From positions 2,294,001-2,358,000 of the forward strand of contig NC_003281.10 in the NCBI RefSeq assembly GCF_000002985.6: a DNA stretch of 64,000 nucleotides, given 5' to 3'. Origin of the DNA: Caenorhabditis elegans (lineage: Eukaryota; Nematoda; Chromadorea; Rhabditida; Rhabditidae). Position numbers and translations under genes: made by a program. Numbering within the stretch: position 1 is the first letter of the stretch; each line of letters starts with the position of its first letter. This document shows, in pieces, positions 11,645 to 20,474 of this stretch. Under the pieces are notes generated by a model, which saw nothing but the letters and a program-made list of their open reading frames with translations, searched no databases and was not told the DNA's origin.

Positions 11645-11845
11645 CTCTTTTCAGTTTGCTCTATTTCTCTGCGCACTCACCTCTTCCCGCTTTGTCGTGG
11701 AATTTGCCACTTCTGGAAACTTTAAAACGGTTGTCATTAGAGCGCGATTGTAATCATTTTTTGCGGGTTTTTCCGGGAAAACAATAGACGGGGGAGATGA
11801 TGAGTCGTTTGATCTACAAAAAATGCGGGAATTCTCTTAACCATG
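11645..11845 (+). repeat. Left arm of an inverted repeat around a terminal F-box exon
   Basis: GTTTGCTCTATTTCTCTGCG, TTGTCATTAGAGCGCGATTG and GTTTGATCTACAAAAAATGC recur in reverse order and complement at 12195-12405. Identity is high but imperfect by eye. This arm lies downstream of the F-box gene stop codon. Confidence 0.8.
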
Positions 11846-11941
11846 CGAAATCAATTTAGAAATCTGCGTCTAGACGCGTCCATTTTCCCGCAATTCTCGT
11901 AGATCAAAAAAATGAGCCCGTGAACAGTACCAAAAACATTT

Positions 11942-14008
11942 TTATTCACAGATGTAACAGGAAAATGAATAACACTCAACAACAATTCTGAATGTGGCAT
12001 TATTATTTTTATATTCGCATTCCTGTCCATCGGCATACTCCGGCTTAAAAACTCGTGCAATTTCCCCAAACTTTCCATCTTGATAACTGATACTGCAACC
12101 CCGAAATGTACTTTTTTTCAGTAGATCCTGAAAATTTATAGATTATTATAAAATTTTTTTCAAAAAAACAAAAAATTCAAAAAAACATTTTTGGAGTTTT
12201 GGCAGAACTGAACTCCGCATTTTTTGTAGATCAAACCGTGGCTCATCATCTCCCACGTCAATTGTTTTCCCGGGAAAACCCGCGAAAGCGTTTACAATCG
12301 CGCTCTAATGACAACCGTTTGGAAGTTTCCAAAAGTGGCGAATTCCACAAGAAAGCGGAAAAAGGCAAGCGCGCAGAGAAATAGAGCAAACTGAAAAGAG
12401 CATGAAGGTAAAAGAGACGCAGAGAAATTTTGAGTTCGCGCTTCACGTGGAGTCAGAATGTCTTATTTCGGTTTGATCTCCAAAAAATGCGGGAGATGAG
12501 ACGCAGACATCTCAACTGATAAGTACTTACATCTCGAATTTGAATCGCATCGTTTTCTGAAAAAGTTTTGAGGATGATACGGAAAAACTCGAAGTGAAAA
12601 AGTTTTTCGAGCGGAATATTCTCGAGCGGTTCACCAAAATACTTGAAGGATTTGGTAAGTTTCCACTGCTCCAAATATGTGATTTTCTCGAATTCCTCAT
12701 TGATTTTCATATCATACAAGCGGATATCATTCAGAAATTTGGAGTTAAAGTAGGGAAGAATTTTCAGAACATCATTGAATTCAAATCCATTCAGTCTGAG
12801 TTCCTCTACATAGACTGGCTTCTTAACTTTCAACAGATCAATTAGAGGTTCGCTATAGTTTTGTTGGTATCCGGATTCATTTTTATTAGTGATATATAAA
12901 ATTGAAACGTGCTTCAAGACAGTCTCCAAATCCTTCAGTGCAAATTTCAAGTAATTTTCTCCGTCGAAATTTTTTTCCAGTTTATTATGGGTTAGAATTG
13001 TACTATCATTTGAAGCTTCAGCGTACTTGGTACAATATTTTTCTTCTCGATTATGGAAATTAATTTCAATAAAGGATTCAAGATGTATTGTGATCCATTC
13101 GAGGTTTATTTTGAATTCGATAACGGCGGCTCTCAAGCTTCGACAGACCTTACGGCAATTTAATCTGGAATTTGTTGATCAGGTTTTTTAGAAAAAATTT
13201 TTAATTATTTTTGAGACAATTTATGGCGGGAAATTTGAATTTTCTGCGAAAAAAAAATTTTTTGGCGGGAATTCAAATTTTCCAAGAAAAAATTTTGGCG
13301 AAAAATTAACATTCTCTAGGAAAACTGTTGCCGGGAACACAAATTTACTAAAAAAAATTTTGGCGGGAAATTCGAATTTTCTGAGAAAACATTTCGGCGG
13401 GAATTCAAAATTTTAAAGAGAGCTATTTTGGCGGGAAATTCGAATTGGCAGGGGAGCTTTAAACTTTCTGAAAGTAATTTTGGAGGAAATGCAAATTTTC
13501 GGTGAAACATTCATTTTTGGCGGGAAATTCGAATTTTCTGAAAAAAATAATTTGGCAAAAATTTGAATTTTCTGGTAATTTTGACGGGAACTTCAAATTT
13601 TCTGTGAAAAATTTTTGGAGCAAATTCAACATTTTTTGGAAAGTAGTCAAATTTCTGATTAAACATTTGGCGGGAATTCGAATTTCCTGAAAACGAACTT
13701 TGGCGGGAATTTAAATTTTTTGAGAGTAATTTTGGTGGGAAATTCGAATTTTTTGAGGAAATATTTTGGCGGGAATTCAAATTTACTGAGAAAATTGTTT
13801 TTAAATCTTTTTCAAAAACTGAATGATTCCCTGCAAAAACGCAAAAGACCTAATAATTAGAGTACATACTGGCGGAAATTCATGCTTGAAAAATAAAAAA
13901 TAATATCAAAATAACTCACAGCTCCTTCAGTGTAAGCTCTTCAAAAACTTTGTTAGCTATTTCCAGAGGCAAATCGAGCAAGGTTGGCGATACCCGTTTA
14001 TCTGACAT
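11942..14008 (-). CDS. F-box/FTH (DUF38-type) protein, 302 aa
   Basis: Exons 14008-13920, 13164-12531 and 12127-11942 splice in frame with GT/AG borders. The first exon carries the F-box N-terminal part (VSPTLLDLPLEIANKVFEEL) and exon 2 continues with CRKVCRSLRAAV. F-box proteins generally act as substrate adaptors of SCF ubiquitin ligases by binding Skp1-related proteins. The remainder is the nematode FTH domain with its conserved blocks NYLKFALKDLETVLK, EEFEKITYLEQWKL and, in the last exon, GEIARVFKPEYADGQE. Length and exon pattern match two neighbours (first exon 89-92 nt). An AATAAA overlaps the stop codon. The specific substrate is unknown; this family is greatly expanded and fast evolving in Caenorhabditis. 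Confidence 0.85.
12195..12405 (-). repeat. Right arm of the same inverted repeat
   Basis: Reverse-complement partner of 11645-11845. It lies in the last intron of the F-box gene, so the terminal exon 12127-11942 sits in the loop. Confidence 0.8.
13195..13795. repeat. Degenerate GGCGGGAA tandem array in an F-box gene intron
   Basis: About 17 units of roughly 30-40 bp, consensus TTTTGGCGGGAATTCAAATT followed by TTCTGAGAAAA, occupy most of the first intron. Many units contain TTTGGCGGGAAA-like sequence, which matches the E2F-site consensus (family knowledge). Confidence 0.85.
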
Positions 14009-14255
14009 TTTTTCGGAAATTTAACAGAAATTAGAGTAGGTTAAGTGTGACAAAACTCGGCTGGAAGAAAAATAATGGTGCCTGTGAAAAAAAGGGGGAA
14101 AAAAAATCAATTTCTATCTTCAATTTTCAATTAAAATGTGTTATCTATCTCTCTCCCTCTCTATTAACGCCCCGGAGCCCGTGAGCACATGTGTAACTTT
14201 TTCGTCCAGTTCCCCTTATCGAAATCTTAATTTTCTCCTAATTTTATAATTAAAA
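14009..14255. promoter_or_regulatory. Shared divergent promoter region of two F-box genes
   Basis: 247 bp separate the two start codons, which point away from each other. The interval includes a CTCTCTCCCTCTCT pyrimidine tract near 14150. No trans-splice acceptor is clear for either gene. Confidence 0.5.
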
Positions 14256-15701
14256 ATGCTCCTTGAGCAAGTTTCGCCAACTTTGCTCAGTATGCCTCTT
14301 ATAATTTGTCACCGTATTTTGGAAAAGTTGGAGCCTGACGATAGGTGGATTTTTTTTTGCACAGGCTTTTACAAAAGGGTACCTCTGGCTGTACTCTCAG
14401 AAATGAGCACAGTTAGAAAACCTGAAATTGAAGAAATCTGTGGAAGTAGTTTTTTTTTGGTTTTTTCAAACCATCAAGCATATATAACCTTGCATATTTC
14501 CAGACTGATCATCCGAAAAGTATGCAGAATCCTGAAAACCTCCGTGGATAACTTTGGACTACATTACAATTCCATCTTTGTTAAAATCTGTGAATCTACT
14601 GTTTCTATGTATTTATTAGATGATATATGTGTCTATTACTACGACCTAGATGATGTCAATTTATCAGTAACATACAAAGGAAAAGAAACAATTATCCAAG
14701 GGGAAAATTTCTTGAAAATAGCATTCGAGGATTTGAAGATAGTCACGAATGAGACATCATCATTGGTTTTACATTCCTATGATAGAAGTGGCATTTTTGC
14801 ATTTTTCATTAGTGAACAAGGATGTATTAATGTTAAATCGATAAAACTCAACGATTTCTCATTTAAAGAAGTTCTGATTATTCTTCCGATGCTCAATGCA
14901 CAGAAGCTGGAAAATATTGAAATAGAATATCTATACGATATTGACAATTTTAAACAAATTACTTGCCTGGATCAATGGAGAAATGCAAAAATTATTCATT
15001 TCTATCAAAACTCGCCAGGCATACCTATTGAGGATTTGTTTCACATAGAAGAGTTTACAATCTACTTGCAGAATTTGTCAGTGCAGAATGCGATCAAAAT
15101 TCAAGATGTAGGTTAATAGTTTATTAAGTTGAAGTCTTAGTTTAATTATAGGTATACAAAGCAATTAACTTTCGTATTCAGTTTGATTTAGGTACATTAA
15201 CATGTTAGATCGATAAATGGTTCGATGCACTACAACTGGTCAGATGCACCATAACTGGTCAGACGCACAATACTAGTTTGATGCACCATAACCATCACCA
15301 GATTTTGTAAAATTTGGTAACTTCTGGTCTTCCATCGACCTTAAATGTGTCTAAATCAAGTTGAAAAAAAATTAGCCAGTGATTTCAAAAAAGTTAGTTT
15401 CCGGCCGCTGGCAAGTTGGTCAAATTTCAAATATTTAGTAATTTTAGGTAATTTTTTGAGCCGAGCATTTTTTGAATTTTTATTTCAGATCCTCATGGAA
15501 AGTAGTACATTCCAGAAGTGCACGTTATATCTCCGTAATGATGATCCAATAGAACTTGCAAAGGTTTTCCTACCGAAATATCTTGGAGGCAATGAACATT
15601 CAATTAAATATTTAACTAGGTTTACTATTCATTGTGAACTTCTACATAGAGTTTCACACTTTGACAGGAGCCAATGGAAGTTTTCAATTTCGAATGAATG
15701 A
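14256..15701 (+). CDS. F-box/FTH (DUF38-type) protein, 301 aa
   Basis: Exons 14256-14344, 14504-15107 and 15489-15701. The start ATG lies after AATTAAAA and the first exon is 89 nt, the same as in the divergent neighbour. It encodes VSPTLLSMPLIICHRILEKL, an F-box start, and exon 2 resumes with LIIRKVCRILKTSV. FTH blocks are ENFLKIAFEDLKIVTNE, DNFKQITCLDQWRNAK and, in the last exon, DPIELAKVFLPKYLGGNE. The first intron (159 nt) has no stop and is a multiple of three, so the unspliced form is also open. I prefer splicing because both junctions match the paralogues. The role is presumably SCF substrate recognition, with target unknown. Confidence 0.82.
15205..15300. repeat. Short tandem repeat in an F-box intron
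   Basis: Four to five copies of a roughly 20-bp unit resembling GGTCAGATGCACCATAACT lie in the second intron of the plus-strand F-box gene. Confidence 0.7.
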
Positions 15702-15923
15702 ACTACATATTTTAAACAAGTTTTTTTCATGTGCCAAGACCCCCGATTGTAGTGATGATTATAAATTTATAAAATACATGTTGCGCAATACTTCCACACG
15801 CTTCACATTTATTTCTTATCAATTTTCAACATACAATTCTCGAAACGCAGAGAATAAGAAATTTGGCAGGCACCAGAAAAGTTTAACAAATTCAATTATT
15901 CAATTCATATTTTTACTGAAATT

Positions 15924-16968
15924 TCACAATTTCTTTACTTTAAACTCGCAATAATTGGGATTGTCAAAGTAGCTTCCAATTTTAAGCTTGAATTTGTTAA
16001 CATTGTTTGAATATTCAGTCTGAAACTCTCTGTCGCCAACATAGTCCGGTTTGAATACTTTTGCAATTGCGATTGTATCTAACTTTGATTTTTTAATAAA
16101 CACATAGAATTTTCGAAATGTATGTCTTCTCATAAGATCCTGGAAGTTATCGTGTTATGAAAAAAGAACACTACAAGTTTAACTTACATCTCTAACTTTA
16201 ACTGCCATTTGCGTTGAGAAATAGTCCAATGTTACAAGGAATTTTTCAAAATGAAAAAAATGTTCAAAAAGGCTACTGTCCAATGCCCACTCTGTTCCGT
16301 AGTCATTTACACAGAGAGTGAAGCATCTTAAAAACTTCCACTGATCCAAATGAAAAATCCGTTCAAAGTTATCAATCTCTTCTTTACTATTCAATTTAAG
16401 ATTTTCAAGCACTGTTGTTTTAAAATAGGGTATAATAGTGGATACATCATTGAATTCAAAATCCCAAATTTCTAGTTTCTTCACTTGAAACCATTTTTCC
16501 GGTTTCAAGCTGCCGATAAATAAATTGACAATGTCGTGCCTTTCTTCTGTTAAGTTGTGCAAGTATAACAAGGATACATATCTCAATACTATCTTCAAAT
16601 CTTGAACAGCAATATTCATGAAGTTTTCTCCTTCAATTAACTTTTTCTGTCCATCGTAAGGCACCATCGTGCCATTTAAAGCATCCATATAACAGATGTG
16701 AGTTTCGTTCAAAAATAGAATAACTCTGTTTTTATATATGTCAACGCGGGCCATTTCGAACCGAGTCTCAAGTTTATCAATAAAGTTTCGCAAGTTTTTG
16801 CACACTTTTCGGGCGCTGAGTCTGAAAATTGATTTATCTGTGTCTACTGGTTGATTTCAACATAACAATCACTCACCGATCCATTGGCTCCAACTTTTCC
16901 AACACAAGGTTTGTGATATCAAGAGGCAAATTGAGCAATGATACCGGTTTTTTGAGGTTATCAGACAT
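15924..16968 (-). CDS. F-box/FTH (DUF38-type) protein, 313 aa
   Basis: Exons 16968-16877 (92 nt), 16821-16188 (634 nt) and 16139-15924 splice in frame. The start reads MSDNLKKPVSLLNLPLDITN, the F-box; exon 2 resumes with LSARKVCKNLRNFI. FTH blocks seen: NFMNIAVQDLKIVLRYVSLL, DNFERIFHLDQWKF, and AIAKVFKPDYVGDREF with C-terminal YCEFKVKKL. Its second exon has exactly the length of the one in the 14008 gene. It is convergent with the plus-strand F-box gene, whose stop is 222 bp away. SCF adaptor function is inferred from the family only. Confidence 0.85.
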
Positions 16969-17261
16969 AATTAGAATAAATCTGAAAATTAGATGAAAAA
17001 AGTACCCGAAATGAGTACCTTTCCAGAACCACAAAAATTCTCTGAAATTTTTGTTTTAAATTTCGGAATTTGAGTAGAGAAAATGGAGAACCCGGCGTGA
17101 AACGGACTGAATAACCCGCCTCTTATCAAAACTTCTCTTATCATTTTTCTGCTGACGTGTGGTTTTTAAGGTTATTTCTACTAGTAAACAAGAACACATT
17201 TAAAATTTAAGTAATTTTTGCTTTTTTTGCGTAAGAAAACCAAACGTTGCGAAATATAATG
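16969..17261. other. Upstream region of the minus-strand F-box gene
   Basis: Presumed promoter of the F-box gene starting at 16968. It is bounded on the far side by a Tc1-like element. No specific motif is recognised. Confidence 0.35.
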
Positions 17262-18082
17262 TACAGTGCCGGCCAATATTCTATTCGTTTTCGGGTTTTT
17301 GGTGATTTGCTTGAGTTGTTCAAGCACGTGTAACTCAAAAACTATAACAGCTAGGGAAATATTTTCAATGGGATTGTTAAGTGACCCACAACTTTGAAAC
17401 TAGATGTTTTCATAAAACAAAGTTTAATAAGAAAATACTTTTCACAAATTTTTCTACATTTTTCAATTTGTTTTTTCGTCCGAAAGTGATCAGGAAAATT
17501 TATACAAAAGATTAAACCTGCAATAGAAGAGTAGCAATTGACAACATTTTCTCAAAATGCAAGCAAAATCTTTTTTAAATCAAATTCTAGGTTTAAAAAA
17601 ATGTTTATGTATGTTGAAACTATTCACATTTTGAGTTTTTCATGTGAAAACTGCTCTGTGAAAAAATTTAATGCAATTTTCAGAACATGCCAAAACTTCA
17701 AAATTTGTGCTTTATTTTCAATTGTTTGTATAGAATCTCCTGGTATATTTGTGACAAAACAATAAATTGCAAAAAGTAAAAAACATTATGGAGAATATTT
17801 TCTCATTAAACTTTGTTTCTTTAAACCATCTAGTTTCAAAGTTGTGAACCATTTAGAAATTCAAGCAAAAAACGGGCCCGCCGGATGTCAGCTGCTGTAA
17901 TTTTTTGGAACAGAGCTGTACAATTTTCACAAAATAAAAAAAATGTAGATAAAGTAATTGGCAATATTTTGTTAGTTTAAAATATTTTGCTAACTATTAC
18001 AGCTTTTGAGTTACACGTGTTTGAACAACCCAAGTTAATCACCTACAAACCGAAAACGAATAGAATATTGGCCGTCACTGTA
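17262..18082. mobile_element. Non-autonomous Tc1/mariner-like element
   Basis: The inverted ends CAGTGCCGGCCAATATTCTA and TAGAATATTGGCCGTCACTG are flanked by TA on both sides. CAGTG termini and TA duplication are the hallmarks of Tc1-type elements. Sub-terminal GTTCAAGCACGTGTAACTC also pairs across the element. The interior is AT-rich with no transposase. Confidence 0.85.
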
Positions 18083-18165
18083 CATGTTGATTTCAATGAT
18101 TTTATTGCAGAATACTCCATACATTTAATAATACAAAAAAATTAAATTAGCATCTTTTAACACTA

Positions 18166-19758
18166 ACAAGGGAAGTGAATATAGGGGTCCCCGGACTTTG
18201 GCATGGCATAGTATTATTTCGATAAAATAGTGTTACCGATGATCGCTCCAAAAAATCTAGCTGCCCCGGTCCAGGTTCAACAAAGTTATGACGTTTTGAA
18301 ATTTCAGTTAAAAACACCATTGAAATCCACTGTCTAACCATGCTATCCACGCAATTCTCAGCTTGCGTGACCACCGAAAACGTGACACCCACCACATTGA
18401 GTTGAAAAATGTCCTCGGTGGCCGAGTTGGGAGTGCGCGCGTCTGTTAAGAATGAATCTTTGGTTCGATTCCTTCTATTTTTGAAATTTTTTTGCAAGTT
18501 GAATAAAGTTGTAAAACAACTCATTCAAACATTTTTACGCATTTTTAAAGTGATTTTATTCTTATTCGGGAACCCAGAATCATTTTCCGCACTTTTTGGA
18601 AAATTTTATTTTTTTCATTTTTTCTCAAAATTTCTTGATCAACTCCAAGCAAAAATTTCAAAAAATTTTATTTTTCTAAAAAATTTTAAATTGCCATTTT
18701 ATTGTTTAGAAATGTATGAAACGTATATTACACAAGTTTTAGCGAGTAAACCATCGAAATGATGTACATTTCATGAATTATGTGCAAAATATTTAACCAA
18801 CTTCGAAGTTCCATAACTTCGTTGAGATAAATTATTTTGAAAAATGATCAACGAATTGTTTGTTGAATAACAATGAACAAAGTTTTAGTTATACACTTTC
18901 TGAAATATTTTGCCCTCAAGAAGTTGTGACTGTTTTCCCGAACCCAATGTTAAAAGAAAAACTAGCCAAATGTCAACCTTGTTTTCTTCCTCGTGGCTGA
19001 AGGTATCAAATAGTTTATAACTAAAACTTTGTTCATTGTTATTCAACAAACAATTCGTTAGTTGATCATTTTTCAAAATAATTTATCTCAACGAAGTTAT
19101 GGAACTTCGAAGTTGGTTAAATATTTTGCACATAATTCATGAAATGTACATCATTTCGATGGTTTACTCGCGAATAAAGAGCTAAAACTTGTGTAATATA
19201 CGTTTCATACATTTCTAAACAATAAAATGGCAATTTAAAATTTTTTTAGAAAAATAAAATTTTTTGAAATTTTTGCTTGGAGTTGATCAAGAAATTTTGA
19301 GAAAAAATGAAAAAAATAAAATTTTCCAAAAAGTGCGGAAAATGATTCTGGGTTCCCGAATAAGAATAAAATCACTTTAAAAATGCGTAAAAATGTTTGA
19401 ATGAGTTGTTTTACAACTTTATTCAACTTGCAAAAAAATTTCAAAAATAGAAGGAATCGAACCAAAGATTCATTCTTAACAGACGCGCGCACTCCCAACT
19501 CGGCCACCGAGGACATTTTTCAACTCAATGTGGTGGGTGTCACGTTTTCGGTGGTCACGCAAGCTGAGAATTGCGTGGATAGCATGGTTAGACAGTGGAT
19601 TTCAATGGTGTTTTTAACTGAAATTTCAAAACGTCATAACTTTGTTGAACCTGGACCGGGGCAGCTAGATTTTTTGGAGCGATCATCGGTAACACTATTT
19701 TATCGAAATAATACTATGCCATGCCAAAGTCCGGGGACCCCTATATTCACTTCCCTTG
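18166..19758. mobile_element. 1.6-kb palindromic transposable element with TA duplication
   Basis: Arms of about 735 bp (18166-18900 and 19020-19758) are almost perfect reverse complements around a spacer of about 120 bp. Ends read ACAAGGGAAGTGAATATAGG and its complement, with TA on each side. The same predicted peptides appear on opposite strands of the two arms, but none looks like a transposase. Each arm has a tRNA-like A/B-box pair (18418-18478 plus; 19446-19507 minus). Confidence 0.88.
18418..18478 (+). other. tRNA-like Pol III box pair in the palindromic element, left arm
   Basis: GTGGCCGAGTTGGGAG (A-box-like) is followed about 35 nt later by TTGGTTCGATTCC (B-box-like). The mirror copy on the minus strand is at 19446-19507. 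Cloverleaf pairing is not convincing, so this is not called a tRNA. Confidence 0.5.
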
Positions 19759-20209
19759 TAAATTCATAAATGTTGAAAATCGGCGGTGTACAATTAATCT
19801 CGAACACAGCATCATCGTTTGAAAACTCAAATGTATATTTAATGCCACCAGAATAATCTGGTTTGAATACTTTTGCGAGTTCAATCGGGTCCGACTTTGA
19901 CATGTCCAATTTGATTGTGCAGATCTTGAAGGAACTTCTTTTCAGGAGATTCTGAATGTTTAAGGTGAAAACTTTAAATCTTAAGTAACATACATCTCTT
20001 AATTCAACTGCGTGTTGTGTTGAGAAGACATCCATTCCGACGGTAAACCGTTTTAAATGAAAAAACTGTTCGATTTGATCAACGATGCCATCAATTTCAA
20101 TTATTTCCAGATGCTTCCATTGCTCTAATTGTGTAATCCGTGCAAAATTATCCATTCGACCAGGTCCTTCGAGTTCTAGATAGTCATATCTTTTCGTGTA
20201 TTCTATCAT

Positions 20210-20474
20210 TTTTCTCGTTAATTTCCGCTAGAAATAACGCTAATTTCGAATTTTTCGATTTTTTCACAAAAAAATCTGCAAAAAAAACTTTAATTCCGCA
20301 ATTTTGCGTAAGCTTCGGTGTTTGCGGACTTCCAATTTTTAGCCTAATTTTGAGCCGATTTTCTTCGATTTTCCTCGTTTTTTCGCTATTTTCTTGAAAA
20401 TTTTTGTGTAAAATCACGAAAAACTCAAATTTCAGACAAAACTCGCACAATTACGCGCAAAAAAGCCGCCGAAA
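20210..20474 (+). promoter_or_regulatory. iffb-1 upstream region with a trans-splice-type acceptor
   Basis: CAAATTTCAG ends at about 20435, 39 nt before the iffb-1 ATG. This is the standard acceptor form used for SL1 trans-splicing or for a 5' UTR intron. Confidence 0.5.

Larger units (their letters stand above)
18147..20209 (-). pseudogene. Truncated F-box/FTH gene interrupted by a palindromic element
   Basis: From about 20209 the minus strand encodes FTH sequence (DNFARITQLEQWKHLEII, QHAVELRD). A splice with donor after 19994 and acceptor before 19951 leads to LLKRSSFK and DPIELAKVFKPDYSGG. No F-box exon exists upstream; the iffb-1 promoter lies there instead, so the 5' part is lost. At the 3' end the frame runs from FNIYEF into a 1.6-kb palindromic element and stops inside it at 19700. 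Beyond the element (18165-18147) the codons SVKRC and a stop remain, which continue YEF in the way the paralogue ends CEFKVKKL. Both the missing F-box and the insertion argue for a dead gene. Confidence 0.8.

Noticed and set aside
18147..19769. Open frames of 93-125 codons in the palindromic element as genes
   Set aside because: The same peptides appear on opposite strands of both arms, a direct result of the palindrome, and none resembles a transposase.
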